Source: Deltaproteobacteria bacterium HGW-Deltaproteobacteria-2
Lineage (GTDB): Bacteria > Desulfobacterota > Syntrophia > Syntrophales > Smithellaceae
Length of the DNA stretch: 64,000 nucleotides
Assembly (NCBI GenBank): GCA_002840505.1
Contig: PHBC01000009.1
Coordinates: 61,838-125,837 of the forward strand
Direction: 5' to 3'
Shown: positions 42,561-52,805 of the stretch, piece after piece
How the letters are laid out: each line of letters starts with the position of its first letter
How positions within the stretch are numbered: position 1 is the first letter of the stretch
Notes under the pieces: model-generated
What the model was told of the DNA's origin: nothing
The model's database searches: none
What the model saw: only the letters and a program-made list of their open reading frames with translations
Translations under genes and position numbers: made by a program

Positions 42561-42746
42561 CAGCTGCAGCGTTTCCTTCGCCCTTCGTCGTTGCGGCGTA
42601 TAAAAGATACGCCTCACTCCTCAGAACTCAGGGGCCTTGCATCTGAACATTTTTAAACAGCCCCCCAAAAGGATTACTTAATAAATATCGGGTTTTGTTT
42701 TTTTTAGCGTAATCAACCCTTTCCGCTTTGAAGCATAATAAAAATA

Positions 42747-44837
42747 ATGCAAGAAAAAATTGAAAAAAGAAAGAAGCCCTTCCAGTTCAAGCGTTCTTTC
42801 GCCCAAAAAAAATCAAAATCAAAACAGAAAGAATCTTATTACAAACCGGAAATAGCATCTTCTCTTAAAAATATTCTAGCTAAAATAGGAAAGCCGCACC
42901 CCACCCCTTTTGTCCCCGATGATTTCCAAATTAAAGCATTGGATGCGATCAAAAAAACCGATTGTCTGGTGATCGCGCCGACAGGTTCGGGAAAAACATG
43001 GATCGCGCGGGAAGCCATATTATCCGTACTGGAGAAGGGTGGTCGCGCCTGGTATGCCTCGCCGCTCAAAGCGCTTTCCAATTCCAAGTGGGTGGAGTTC
43101 GGCCTGCATTTCGATCCCGAAAACGTAGGTATCATCACAGGGGACACCAAGGAAAATACCGAAGCGCCGATTATTGTCGGCACCACGGAAATACTGCGCA
43201 ATCAGCTCTACGACGCCATGCATCAGGGGCTGGACTTGAAATGCGATCTGGTAATTCTGGATGAAGCACATTTCTTAGGCGATGCTGATCGCGGTGTTGT
43301 CTGGGAAGAAATAATGATTTACCTTCCGGCGCGGATTAATCTGTTGCTTTTATCGGCGACAATCGGCAACGGTGAGGAAATAGCGCGATGGCTGGAAACA
43401 ATCCGTAAAAAACCATGCGTGGTCATCAGGGAAGAAAAACGTCCTGTGCCACTCTATCCTCTTTTTCTTCATCCTTCAGGATGTTTGCATCCTTTTCTGG
43501 AAGGGAAAAAAGTTTCACCGACGGTTGCGGATTTTTTAAGAAGAACTAACGATAAAAGATTGCGCGGCGGTCCAATGCCGGATTACATCGGCATTATCCG
43601 AATTCTTGAACGGTTTAATCTTCTGCCGGCTATATTTTTTTTAAAATCACGCGCGGAATGCGATGCTGCCCTCACAGCGCGGGGAACGCTTTCGTCTCCG
43701 GAAAATTCCGTGGGATTCAATGATTCTCTCTATGAACTACTCGATCGTTTCCCGTCGCTTGCCAATCATCGGCAACTAAAAGCGTTACGCTCCTGGGGGC
43801 TTGCTGCTCATCATGGCGGGCAGCTCCCCGCTTGGAAGATGCTGGTGGAGGAAATGATGAATCGTGGGCATCTGCGAGTGATATTTGCCACATCCACCAT
43901 TGCCGCGGGGGTTAATTTTCCGGCAAGGACCATCGTGCTTTTTAACTCTGATTTATTCAACGGGAATGATTTTAATCCGCTTTCGGCTACGGAATTTAGC
44001 CAGATGACCGGCCGCGCGGGAAGACGCGGGCAAGATAATATCGGCTTTATGCTGACAATTACCGGGAAATTTATGAATATAAATCATATCCGGTATTTGC
44101 TGTTTCAAAAACCGGAAGATATTTTAAGCCAATTAAAAAATGATTTCGCGATGGTTTTGAATCTACTTTTATCACAGACACCGGAAGACATTCGTAAAAT
44201 ATTCGAAAGATCATTCGCGGCTTATCAACAAAATATCCGGCACCATGGCTCTGATTATTCCGCTGCAAAAACACTTTGGAAAGATTTTTCGCGCCACTTT
44301 AAATTTTTGCAGAAAGAAGGCTTTGTGGATGAAGCCGGAGCGCTGACCGCAGACGGACATTGGGCTTCCAAGCTGCGACTGGATTATCCGCTCCTTGTGG
44401 CGCAGTGTTTACGCAAAAACGCTTTTCCTGAAGAAAACGAAAAACTTCTGGCTGCCGTTGTCGCTTTTTTTGCTTACGATCGTGATGACGATATGAAATT
44501 GACCATCAAGGATCTACCGCCGAAACTGACGCTATCATTTAAAAAGGTTGCGCTTGCCGTGCGACCGCTTATCCATCGCCTGGAAGACGCCGGCTTTCCG
44601 GTGGTAAAACTTCATGCATCTGCCGGAGCCGCTGTTTATTACTGGGCACAGGGACACAGTTGGGATTCTGTAATCAAAGCCACGGGTATCGCGGAAGGTG
44701 ACATGGCAACACTGATTTTACGCACCGCGGATAATCTACGCCAAATAGCTTCGCTTAAGGATACATATCCGGAAATTGCCGAAAGCGCTTATAAAGCAAG
44801 AGATGCAATATTAAGGGAACCGGTACTTTTTCTGTGA
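42747..44837 (+). CDS. Ski2-like DEAD/DEAH-box helicase
   Basis: The 696-residue protein is a superfamily 2 helicase: Walker A APTGSGKTWIAR, DEAH box ILDEAHFLGD, motif III LLSATIGN, motif V ATSTIAAGVNFPART and motif VI QMTGRAGRRGQD. The order and the winged-helix/ratchet-like C-terminal half fit the Ski2/Mtr4/Brr2 group of processive 3'-5' RNA or DNA helicases, which is sparse in bacteria. The N terminus is lysine-rich. The ATG at 42747 has only weak support. Its partner is unknown, but rny and ymdB are close upstream, so a role in RNA turnover is possible. Confidence 0.85.
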   Translation: MQEKIEKRKKPFQFKRSFAQKKSKSKQKESYYKPEIASSLKNILAKIGKPHPTPFVPDDFQIKALDAIKKTDCLVIAPTGSGKTWIAREAILSVLEKGGRAWYASPLKALSNSKWVEFGLHFDPENVGIITGDTKENTEAPIIVGTTEILRNQLYDAMHQGLDLKCDLVILDEAHFLGDADRGVVWEEIMIYLPARINLLLLSATIGNGEEIARWLETIRKKPCVVIREEKRPVPLYPLFLHPSGCLHPFLEGKKVSPTVADFLRRTNDKRLRGGPMPDYIGIIRILERFNLLPAIFFLKSRAECDAALTARGTLSSPENSVGFNDSLYELLDRFPSLANHRQLKALRSWGLAAHHGGQLPAWKMLVEEMMNRGHLRVIFATSTIAAGVNFPARTIVLFNSDLFNGNDFNPLSATEFSQMTGRAGRRGQDNIGFMLTITGKFMNINHIRYLLFQKPEDILSQLKNDFAMVLNLLLSQTPEDIRKIFERSFAAYQQNIRHHGSDYSAAKTLWKDFSRHFKFLQKEGFVDEAGALTADGHWASKLRLDYPLLVAQCLRKNAFPEENEKLLAAVVAFFAYDRDDDMKLTIKDLPPKLTLSFKKVALAVRPLIHRLEDAGFPVVKLHASAGAAVYYWAQGHSWDSVIKATGIAEGDMATLILRTADNLRQIASLKDTYPEIAESAYKARDAILREPVLFL

Positions 44838-44845
44838 TACAAAAA

Positions 44846-44938
44846 GGTTATTGACCTGGTGTGTATTTCGGAAAAGAAGTGCAATAATGAATAATAATAT
44901 TCCTTGCCGGTAAAAGCCGAAGGGTTTTACAATACGTC
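44846..44938 (+). repeat. Family B 3'-end repeat, copy 2
   Basis: It matches 42468-42560 and begins 9 bp after the helicase stop, almost the same offset as copy 1 from tyrS. The hairpin GTAAAAGCC/GGGTTTTAC (44910-44930) has one changed position compared with copy 1. Confidence 0.8.
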
Positions 44939-45014
44939 TATACCTTAAAGAGCACATGGTCTGCTGCGTTGCATTTCAATCTTTGTAGAAATTTAGCCGG
45001 AGGAAAATAATTTA

Positions 45015-45635
45015 TTAAAATGATTTGCAAGACCAAATACCCAACGTACCTCTCATTGTAGTTTCATATGTGTTGAATGCTAGCCCTGATTCTTTCAGCA
45101 AGGTTGGCATGCCACCGTTTGATCGGTATGAATTATAATGGTGCGAGTGCATTATACCGATAGTATTTTCCAGCAAGCTTATTAGAAGGTTGGGGAAATT
45201 TTTCTGGACAGTGTAATCGGCAATAATGACCATATTTGAAACACGCTTCATCTCTAGCAAGATTGGAAGTCGTTTTTCTGTTGGAATTTCATGAAAAAGG
45301 AGAGTTGCCATCGAAATATCGAAACTGCCGCTCGCGAAACGGGAAAGATCACTAGCGTCACCAACTTCAAATGAAAGATTGGTGAAACCATAACGAAACT
45401 TCATATTCTCAGCGTATAGCTTCATGCGATCTGATAAGTCAAGACCTGTTCCTAGTTCAATGCGTGAAGCTAAAGCGAATAGTTGTCGTCCTGTTCCCGA
45501 TGCGACATCAATGATTTTCGAGTTGTCGGGCACATGTTTTGAAAGTGATAAACTTGTTTCCTTCATTATAGGGTCCCAGAATTTTGCGTATAGGTAACCG
45601 GCATAAAAATCGTTTTTTGTAATTACTTCTGCCAA
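45015..45635 (-). CDS. Class I SAM-dependent methyltransferase
   Basis: The 206-residue protein has the SAM-binding motif I IIDVASGTGRQLFALA, then GTGLDLSDRM (motif II acidic end), VGDASDLSRF and FDISMATLLFHEIP, as in the UbiE/Methyltransf_11 group. The substrate is unknown. The start is TTG at 45635, supported by AAGGAGG 7 bp upstream. The C terminus (TMRGTLGIWSCKSF) lies close to a family B repeat. It is A+T-rich and stands alone between two plus-strand genes. Confidence 0.8.
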   Translation of the reverse strand: MAEVITKNDFYAGYLYAKFWDPIMKETSLSLSKHVPDNSKIIDVASGTGRQLFALASRIELGTGLDLSDRMKLYAENMKFRYGFTNLSFEVGDASDLSRFASGSFDISMATLLFHEIPTEKRLPILLEMKRVSNMVIIADYTVQKNFPNLLISLLENTIGIMHSHHYNSYRSNGGMPTLLKESGLAFNTYETTMRGTLGIWSCKSF

Positions 45636-45778
45636 TTAAAAATCCTCCTTATATAAATGAAATATTAAAATTTATTCTTTAACGACCTTAATAAAGCTTT
45701 TTATACTATATATAAAGTTAAAGTTCAGTATTTATATGTTTTTTGATAAAAATTACTTTTAATAAAAATATACAGCTT

Positions 45779-45910
45779 GATCTTCACGCGTTGCATCCGG
45801 ACATTTGTTTCTCGCCATAATGTTGTTTTCTGATTTTCTCATTTTACAAAACATTTCAATTAGTGATAATCAGTAAATGGCTGAAATCTAATTTAATATG
45901 TGGTACATCT
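45779..45910 (+). repeat. Family D upstream repeat, copy 2
   Basis: Blocks in order are GCATCCGGACATTTGTTTCTC, cut here to GCATCCGGACATTTGTTTCT, then ATTTCAATTAGTGATAAT, ATGGCTGAAATCTAATTTAA and TGTGGTAC. The same order is seen at 47207-47333 and in weaker form at 4352-4453. It lies about 130 bp before the SGNH gene. The rest of the 45636-46037 gap is A+T-rich without a gene. Confidence 0.7.
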
Positions 45911-46037
45911 ATTCAAAATCTTCATGCGAGCATAAATAATATTTAACAGCTTCTTTTTAAAAAATATCAAAATTAGACTGTAAAACGGGGATAAATTGCT
46001 GGTGAAATTTAAATTGGATTAATGAAGTGAGGATAAT

Positions 46038-47090
46038 ATGGAAAAGAAGTCATGGCTAAAAATTATTGTTATCAATTTGGTAATTGCGTTATCCTTGGTT
46101 ACTATTACTGAGATAATAATAAGAGTTGTTGCCGCAAGATCTAATGTTTTTAACATTAACATTGGCGCGGCAATGGACTTCCATCCAACTCGGGGGACTC
46201 AATTAAAGGCTAATTACAAAGCGGAGGGTATATCTATCAATTCTTATGGAATTTTAGGTCCTGAAATAGAATTGAAGCCAAACCCATCGGGAATTAGAAT
46301 ATTAACGATTGGTGACTCGACTTCTTTTCATCCACAAAGCAGAAATTATTCGAGGGTTTTAGAAGATAAACTGAAAGAATTTTTCCCAGGTCATAACATC
46401 GAGGTGATTGTTGGTGCCGTTCCAGGCTATAATTCATATAAAGCGCTGGATTGGTATAAAGAGTTTCTTTATAAATTAAATCCGGATATCACGATAATTT
46501 ATATCGGTTGGAATGATATTTTAAGTATACATCCATTCAATAAGACTGAATTATTTCGTCAAAATATTAAGACAAGATCATTTCTACAGAAACTTTATGT
46601 GGTGCGTTTACCTTATTATTTTATGAGGGAATATGAAAGAAAAAAAGTTGCTGATTTATCACCGTTATCTGCGGAAGAAAGGAATACAATAAATCATTTT
46701 TATCCTTATCATTATTCAAATAATTTAAAAATCATGATTGAAAAACTGAAGAATCAAGGCTCTGTTGTTTATTTAATCACTTTACCAGGATTAATTACAT
46801 ACAATCCAACAAATGATGAATTGAAAAGAATGTATTACGGCGTGGGGATGAATAATAAATTAGCCTTATATAAGGCTGTTTATAATAAATATCACAAAGT
46901 GCTGGAGGAAGTAGCAACAAGTACAAATACCCCAACCATTGATTTGAGGGAGATAATTAAAAGCCCGGAGCAACGTGAAATATTCACCGATACAATGCAC
47001 TTCAATATAGCAGGATCTGAAGTGTTTGGTAATTATATAGCGAATTATTTAAAGGCTGATTTAAATAAAATGATTATCCGAAAAAGATGA
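46038..47090 (+). CDS. SGNH/GDSL-family hydrolase with N-terminal membrane helix
   Basis: The 350-residue protein has one N-terminal hydrophobic helix (IIVINLVIALSLVTITEIII), then the SGNH blocks: LTIGDSTSF with the nucleophilic serine, YIGWND with the asparagine, and DTMHFNIAGS with the catalytic Asp and His. It is likely anchored in the inner membrane with the enzyme domain in the periplasm. Such proteins often remove or add acyl groups on polysaccharides, but the substrate is unknown. The ATG has AGTGAGGATA upstream. No polysaccharide genes are adjacent. Confidence 0.78.
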   Translation: MEKKSWLKIIVINLVIALSLVTITEIIIRVVAARSNVFNINIGAAMDFHPTRGTQLKANYKAEGISINSYGILGPEIELKPNPSGIRILTIGDSTSFHPQSRNYSRVLEDKLKEFFPGHNIEVIVGAVPGYNSYKALDWYKEFLYKLNPDITIIYIGWNDILSIHPFNKTELFRQNIKTRSFLQKLYVVRLPYYFMREYERKKVADLSPLSAEERNTINHFYPYHYSNNLKIMIEKLKNQGSVVYLITLPGLITYNPTNDELKRMYYGVGMNNKLALYKAVYNKYHKVLEEVATSTNTPTIDLREIIKSPEQREIFTDTMHFNIAGSEVFGNYIANYLKADLNKMIIRKR

Positions 47091-47206
47091 ATTACCACTA
47101 GATATTAATTGATTTTTCAATTCGAATAAAATTAAACATTTCCAACGAAAATTTTCATTATTGTTCATTAGTAAACTTGAAACTTTATTAGTAAGGAATC
47201 AAAATC

Positions 47207-47333
47207 GATCTTTATCCTTCGCATCTGGTCATTTGTTTCTCCCTGTAATATTCCCTTATTTTATAAATTCATTCAACCTTTCAATTTGCAATAGTCAAAA
47301 AATGGCGGAACTATAACCTGACATGTGGTATAA
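47207..47333 (+). repeat. Family D upstream repeat, copy 3
   Basis: GATCTTTATCC, GCATCTGGTCATTTGTTTCT, ACCTTTCAATTTGCAATAGT, ATGGCGGAACTATAACCTGA and CATGTGGTATAA occur in the same order as in copy 2. It ends about 65 bp before the AsmA gene. Confidence 0.7.
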
Positions 47334-47399
47334 ATATAAATCAGATAAACATCTCTGATCATATTTAAATTTAGTGGAATATCACTGGAGGGATAAATC

Positions 47400-49517
47400 A
47401 TGAAAAAAATCCTTAAAATTACAGCTATTGTCTTTGTCGTTCTGCTCGTTTTAATCGTCGTTGTTTCTTTATTTGTGAAGTCGTATCTGACGGAAGATCG
47501 AATGCGTGCACTTGTTTTAGAGACAACGGAGAAATCTCTTAACAGGAAGGCTGCGCTCGGCGGCATTAATGTCAGCCTTTTCCGGGGAATCGTTGTCAAA
47601 GACTTTGAGATCATGGAAAAGAACTCTAAGTCTGCCTTCCTCAAGACTAAGGAATTTGTTCTTACCTATCAAATTCTCCCTCTGTTAACCAAAAAACTGG
47701 TCATTGATAAACTGAGCATCAAGGATGTTGAAATTTACGTGACGGCCAATCCTGATGGTACTTATAATTTCTCTGACATGGTAAAGAAGGATAAATCTCA
47801 GGATCAGAAAGACGAAAAGGAGAAGACTGGGGGTCTTCCTATAGACCTGAATGTAAAGGATATAGAGATCAAGAATGCTAAACTTGGCTACGTTGATACA
47901 ATAGGGAAATTAAAAAAAGCCAATGTAATCATGAATGCGGACTTGAAAATTACCGGACTTTCAAAAAATATCCTGTCCTCGGAGGGATCTTTCGATACTA
48001 CCGTAGCAGAAGCGTTGCTGAAGGATGGAGATAAAAACTTTAAGGATATTAAAACAACTGTCCGCTACAAAATTGACTTGGACATGACCTCAAAGCAAAT
48101 CACCCTCCATTCCATGAGTCTGGATATAGCGAAAATTCCCGTCAATATCACGGGCACCGTCAACTATAATTCCTCGACAGCGTATTCTCTGGTCATGAAT
48201 GTGCCTAACTGCAATCTCTCCGAGATCAAACAGGATGTCACTTCGGCATTTATTCCAAAAGGAATGGTTCTTGGGGGCAATATTTCCATGCTTCTTAATG
48301 TCGACAAGAAGCCCGAGAAAGAAAGTCCTGCAAATTTCAACGGCAATGTGAAGATGAACAGAGCCACTTGTGCTTATAAAAACGTGAATCTTGTTTTGGA
48401 CGGAACTGTAAAACTGACTCCGGAAATGATGTCACTCGAAGGATTAAAACTTGTTGCGGGCCAGAATAGGGCTGATATTTCGGGATCAGTGAGAAATTAT
48501 AAGGAATATCCCGATGTGAACGTGAATATTAAAAGTCCCCTTATTGCGCTTGACGAACTTTTTGTCACTACTACTTCCGCTAAAGCGCAGGAAACGGCCA
48601 AACCCGCTGACGTTAGAAAAGAACCGGAACCGATGAATTTGAAACTTAAAGTAAATGCATCACTGGATATCGGCAAAACAGTATACAAGGGCGTTTCCAT
48701 AACCGATTTCAGGTCTCGATATGAGCTGAAAAATAATGTGTTTAATATAGTCTATCTGAAAGGCAATACACTAAGTGGCGCTTTTGCACTGAAGGCATCT
48801 ATGAATCTTGCTCAGAAGGGAACAACGTATAACATGAATGCTGATTTAAACGAAGTAAAAATCGAGGAGATTGTCAATGCTTTTGCACCAAAAGCCAAGG
48901 GTAAGATCTTCGGAATATTGTCCGGCAAGGCCGCTGTCAGTGGTTCGGGTACAGTTCCTGCGAACCTCAAGCGCAACCTGAAAGGGAATGGCGAATTTGC
49001 AATAAAAGACGGCTCCCTGAAAAATACTGAGCTGAGCGCCGGTCTTCTGGCTATTCTGGGCTTGACAGATATGAAGGAAATTCCGATTGATAAGGCAAAC
49101 AGCAAATTCACAATATCCAATGGAATCGTAAACCTCACAACCCTTATCAATAGTAAAGATATGTTGATTGATGAGACTGGAAGCGTTGGGATGGATGAAA
49201 AACTGGATCTTGGCATTCTCGTAAAGGTTTCAGACAGGCTTGCACCCAAACTTGTCAGTCAGTCGTCTATCGCCACCTTCCTCTCCAGCGAAAAAGGATG
49301 GACAGCCATACCGCTGAGAGTTGGAGGCACTATCTCCAAGCCGTCTTATGGTATAGATACTAGAGTTGTTGGCAGGAAAGTTAAGGAAAGCATACAGAAA
49401 AAGGTCGGGGATGAACTCCAAAATATTATTTTTAAAGACAAAAGTAAAACATCTCCCACGGAGCAGAAAAAAAGTTCAAGTCCCGCAGATCGCCTCAGGG
49501 AACTATTCGGTAAATGA
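47400..49517 (+). CDS. AsmA family protein
   Basis: The 705-residue protein has an N-terminal membrane helix (ITAIVFVVLLVLIVVVSLFV) and a long beta-rich periplasmic region. The AsmA N-terminal hallmark is present: SLNRKAALGGINVSLFRGIV, then TYQILPLL and KLSIKDVEIYV. The C-terminal half has GKAAVSGSGTVPANLKRNLK and GNGEFAIKDGSLKN, as in AsmA-like proteins. These belong to the repeating beta-groove superfamily of phospholipid carriers between inner and outer membrane. The ATG has TGGAGGGA upstream. It is followed 38 bp later by uvrB. Confidence 0.85.
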   Translation: MKKILKITAIVFVVLLVLIVVVSLFVKSYLTEDRMRALVLETTEKSLNRKAALGGINVSLFRGIVVKDFEIMEKNSKSAFLKTKEFVLTYQILPLLTKKLVIDKLSIKDVEIYVTANPDGTYNFSDMVKKDKSQDQKDEKEKTGGLPIDLNVKDIEIKNAKLGYVDTIGKLKKANVIMNADLKITGLSKNILSSEGSFDTTVAEALLKDGDKNFKDIKTTVRYKIDLDMTSKQITLHSMSLDIAKIPVNITGTVNYNSSTAYSLVMNVPNCNLSEIKQDVTSAFIPKGMVLGGNISMLLNVDKKPEKESPANFNGNVKMNRATCAYKNVNLVLDGTVKLTPEMMSLEGLKLVAGQNRADISGSVRNYKEYPDVNVNIKSPLIALDELFVTTTSAKAQETAKPADVRKEPEPMNLKLKVNASLDIGKTVYKGVSITDFRSRYELKNNVFNIVYLKGNTLSGAFALKASMNLAQKGTTYNMNADLNEVKIEEIVNAFAPKAKGKIFGILSGKAAVSGSGTVPANLKRNLKGNGEFAIKDGSLKNTELSAGLLAILGLTDMKEIPIDKANSKFTISNGIVNLTTLINSKDMLIDETGSVGMDEKLDLGILVKVSDRLAPKLVSQSSIATFLSSEKGWTAIPLRVGGTISKPSYGIDTRVVGRKVKESIQKKVGDELQNIIFKDKSKTSPTEQKKSSSPADRLRELFGK

Positions 49518-49555
49518 AATACGCGTGAACTCGCTATGACAAATTGGTAGGCCAC

Positions 49556-51550
49556 ATGGAAAAACTTTCGATGATAACTGATTTTGTTCCGGCGGGAGAC
49601 CAGCCGCAGGCGATTTCAGATTTAGTAAAAGGTTTGGAAAAGGGAAAAGAGCATCAGGTGCTTCTGGGTGTGACCGGTTCCGGTAAAACTTTCACCATTG
49701 CCAATGTTATAGAACGCGTACAGCGTCCAGCGCTCATCATCGCTCACAATAAAACTTTGGCGGCGCAGTTATATGAAGAATTCAAAGGCCTCTTTCCCGA
49801 AAATGCCGTGGAATATTTTGTCAGCTATTACGATTATTATCAGCCGGAAGCTTATTTGCCGGTTACGGATACTTACATCGAGAAAGATTCAGCCATTAAT
49901 GAAGAGATTGATAAACTACGCCATGCTGCAACGCATTCTCTTTTGACTCGGCGTGATGTTATCATCGTTGCCAGTGTTTCCTGCATTTACGGTTTGGGCT
50001 CGCCTGACGCCTATCTGGGTATGATAGTACAACTGGAAGCGGGCAAGGAATTTTCGCGGGATGAGCTTTTGAGAAGACTTGTCGAAATTCAGTATGAAAG
50101 AAACGATATTGATTTTCATCGAGGCACATTCCGTGTCCGTGGCGATATTGTGGAAATATTTCCTCCTTATGAAGATGAACAGGCTTTGCGGATAGAATAT
50201 TTCGGCGACACGATTGAATCAATGTCACTCATTGATCCCTTGCGAGGCAAAAAAATCAGCGCGGTCACTAAAACAGCCGTCTATCCCGGCAGTCACTATG
50301 TTTCTTCACGCGAAAATCTTCATAGGGCGATCGCCGATATTCGTGCGGAGCTGGCGCTTACACTTGTCGAGTATAGAGAACAAAACAAACTGCTGGAAGC
50401 ACAGCGACTGGAGCAGCGCACCAACTTTGATCTGGAGATGATGGAGGAGATGGGGTATTGTCAGGGCATAGAAAACTATTCCCGACATCTAACCGGCCGC
50501 CGTCCCGGCCAGCCGCCGCCCACGCTTATGGAATATCTGCCACATGATGCTCTGATAATTATTGATGAAAGCCACGCTACTTTGCCGCAAATTTCCGGTA
50601 TGTACAAGGGTGATCGCTCGCGTAAAGAAACACTAATTAAATACGGATTTCGTCTGCCTTCCGCGTTGGATAACCGGCCGTTGCGCTTTGACGAATACGA
50701 AGCATTGGCTAATCAGAGAATATATATTTCCGCGACACCGGCGCTGTATGAAACGCAAAAAGCAGAAGGTGTCCGCGTGGAACAAATCATCCGTCCGACA
50801 GGATTAATGGATCCCGAGATTGAAGTAAAACCGGCCAAACATCAGGTTGACGATTTGCTCGCGGAAATCAAAGAAAGAATTGAAAAGAACGAACGGGTGC
50901 TGGTAACTACGCTAACCAAGCGAATGGCGGAAAATCTGACCGATTACTATGCCGGTCTGGATATTAGAGTGCGTTATCTTCATTCCGATATTAAGACTCT
51001 GGAGCGCGTGGAAATTATCCGCGATTTGCGTCTTGGAGAATTCGATGTTCTTGTCGGCGTGAATCTTTTGCGCGAAGGGTTGGACATTCCCGAGGTTTCT
51101 CTGGTAGCGATTCTGGACGCGGACAAGGAAGGATTTCTGCGTTCGGAACGTTCTCTTATCCAGACCAGCGGGCGCGCCGCGCGAAATATTGCCGGAAAGG
51201 TTATCATGTACGCCGATAAAATCACAAAATCGATTCAGGCCTGTCTTGATGAAACAAAACGCCGCCGCATTATTCAGCAAAAATATAATGAAGAAAATAA
51301 TATCACGCCGGAAACAATTAAAAAATCAATCAGCAATGTTCTGGGTTCTATCTATGAAGCCGATTATGTGACGGTGCCTACAGGGGTTAAAGAGGAAATC
51401 GCCACATTAAAAGACGAAGATTTGCGGGCTTTAATCGCGAAACTTACAAAAGAAATGAAACAGGCTGCAAAAAATATGGAATTTGAGCACGCCGCCGAAC
51501 TACGCGATGAGTTGAAAGAACTGAACAAAATTATGCTGGAGATGGGGTGA
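49556..51550 (+). CDS. uvrB: Excinuclease ABC subunit B
   Basis: UvrB is the damage-verifying helicase of nucleotide excision repair. The product of about 664 residues has Walker [10 protein letters not shown], the beta-hairpin region [12 protein letters not shown], the DESH box [11 protein letters not shown], motif [14 protein letters not shown], motif [11 protein letters not shown] and a C-terminal UVR domain ([16 protein letters not shown]) that binds UvrC. The ATG at 49556 is preferred, with GGTAGG upstream, over the TTG at 49544. uvrC lies about 2.6 kb downstream, and uvrA is not in the window. Confidence 0.95.
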   Translation: MEKLSMITDFVPAGDQPQAISDLVKGLEKGKEHQVLLGVTGSGKTFTIANVIERVQRPALIIAHNKTLAAQLYEEFKGLFPENAVEYFVSYYDYYQPEAYLPVTDTYIEKDSAINEEIDKLRHAATHSLLTRRDVIIVASVSCIYGLGSPDAYLGMIVQLEAGKEFSRDELLRRLVEIQYERNDIDFHRGTFRVRGDIVEIFPPYEDEQALRIEYFGDTIESMSLIDPLRGKKISAVTKTAVYPGSHYVSSRENLHRAIADIRAELALTLVEYREQNKLLEAQRLEQRTNFDLEMMEEMGYCQGIENYSRHLTGRRPGQPPPTLMEYLPHDALIIIDESHATLPQISGMYKGDRSRKETLIKYGFRLPSALDNRPLRFDEYEALANQRIYISATPALYETQKAEGVRVEQIIRPTGLMDPEIEVKPAKHQVDDLLAEIKERIEKNERVLVTTLTKRMAENLTDYYAGLDIRVRYLHSDIKTLERVEIIRDLRLGEFDVLVGVNLLREGLDIPEVSLVAILDADKEGFLRSERSLIQTSGRAARNIAGKVIMYADKITKSIQACLDETKRRRIIQQKYNEENNITPETIKKSISNVLGSIYEADYVTVPTGVKEEIATLKDEDLRALIAKLTKEMKQAAKNMEFEHAAELRDELKELNKIMLEMG

Positions 51551-51615
51551 AATTTTCATCGTGAGGTATTATTCAGGCGTCGTAGCGATCTGTGAAGGGA
51601 TAACACATTCATCGG

Positions 51616-51770
51616 CTAGTATAGCGTCTCGTAAATGTCTATACAATATGTCATTTCGAAGTCCCGCATGTGCGCGATCATACTCCGCGAGAAATCTTAA
51701 TTATCGTAAGAATATACAAGATATCTCCCGCTAGTCGATATGACAATGTTTCATTGAGACACTACACTAG
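51616..51770 (+). repeat. MITE-like palindromic element with 15-bp terminal inverted repeats
   Basis: The ends CTAGTATAGCGTCTC (51616-51630) and GAGACACTACACTAG (51756-51770) are inverted repeats with 13 of 15 matches. Further in, TGTCATTTCGA pairs with TCGATATGACA, and AGAAATCTT pairs with AAGATATCT. No open frame lies inside. It fills most of the gap between uvrB and the Cache-domain gene. Confidence 0.75.
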
Positions 51771-51859
51771 CAATATTTGAAAAAAGCAGAATAATAATTA
51801 AAAATGTGATAATAATTACAAAGAATTCATTATTAATAAATAAATTTTCTTTGAGGGAT

Positions 51860-52792
51860 ATGAGTAACCTGATTCGATTGTGCCGGATTATCGCTTTCTC
51901 AGCATTCTTTGTTCTTTTATCCATATTTATTTGGGGTTGCCAAAGCAGATATGAAGGGTTGGATACTAGTGTCTATCAATACCGCGACACAAAAGACCTT
52001 GTTAAATTTGTTTATGACGCCTCTCTGATAGTTAAAAAGGATGGTTTAAAAAGTCTGGAATATTTTCGCAATAACCGCCAGCTTAATTTTACGCCCGATC
52101 GCTACCTTTACATTTATGATATGAAGGGCGTGAATATCTATCACGCCGGTATGCCGAATCTTGAAGGTAAGAACCTTTGGAATCTCACAGATAAAAACGG
52201 CAAAAAACCGATTCAAATGGTGGTTGCCGCCTTAGCTGATAAAAACAATCCTCATGCCTGGGTTCATTATTCCTGGTGGGAGCCTGGTAAATTCTATCCC
52301 GTCCCCAAGTCGTCCTGTCATTTCAAAGTTACAACTCCTGAAGGTCGGGAGGTATTCGTCGGCGGCGGTTTGAATTATCCTCACGAAGAAAAAGAATTCA
52401 TCAGGATTATCGTCGATGATGCCGCTCAGTTGATTAAAGAAAAAGGAGAATCAGCTCTTTCCGAGATAGCTGACCCTGCCTCTCATTACAATTTCCGGGA
52501 TGTGAAAGTATTTGCTTTTACCCCGGAGGGTAAACTATTTATTTCACCGGTGATGAACGATAGTCTTACTGAGTTCAAACTAATGGATTGTACCGATGAA
52601 ATGGGACATAAACCTTTCGAGAAAGCATTGAGAGAACTAAAAAATAAAGATTCAGTTTGGGAGATCTTTCTTGCCAAGAACCGCTATCAGCGGACACTTG
52701 TCAAGAAAAGTTTATATCTGCGTAAAACATATATAGCCGGTCAGGAGATCTATGTGGGTGCGATAACGGAACTTCCCCAACCACCGATATGA
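51860..52792 (+). CDS. Lipoprotein with tandem Cache sensor domains
   Basis: The protein of about 310 residues has a signal segment ending in a lipobox-like SIFIWGC, so it is probably a lipoprotein. The mature part is two Cache-type (sCache_2) ligand-binding domains: YLYIYDMKGVNIYHAGMPNL and GKNLWNLTDKNGKKP mark the first, and KVFAFTPEGKLFISPVMN with the D-x-x-G end marks the second. Cache domains usually form the sensor part of chemoreceptors or kinases, but here no signalling domain follows. The next gene, 13 bp away, is an NCS2 permease. The ATG at 51860 is chosen to place the signal peptide at the N terminus. Confidence 0.75.
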   Translation: MSNLIRLCRIIAFSAFFVLLSIFIWGCQSRYEGLDTSVYQYRDTKDLVKFVYDASLIVKKDGLKSLEYFRNNRQLNFTPDRYLYIYDMKGVNIYHAGMPNLEGKNLWNLTDKNGKKPIQMVVAALADKNNPHAWVHYSWWEPGKFYPVPKSSCHFKVTTPEGREVFVGGGLNYPHEEKEFIRIIVDDAAQLIKEKGESALSEIADPASHYNFRDVKVFAFTPEGKLFISPVMNDSLTEFKLMDCTDEMGHKPFEKALRELKNKDSVWEIFLAKNRYQRTLVKKSLYLRKTYIAGQEIYVGAITELPQPPI

Positions 52793-52805
52793 TTGAGGAA
52801 CCTTA

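Noticed and set aside
42462..42746. T-box or other riboswitch around tyrS and the helicase gene
   Set aside because: The hairpins there lie after tyrS, not before it, are repeated after the helicase gene, and show no T-box consensus.
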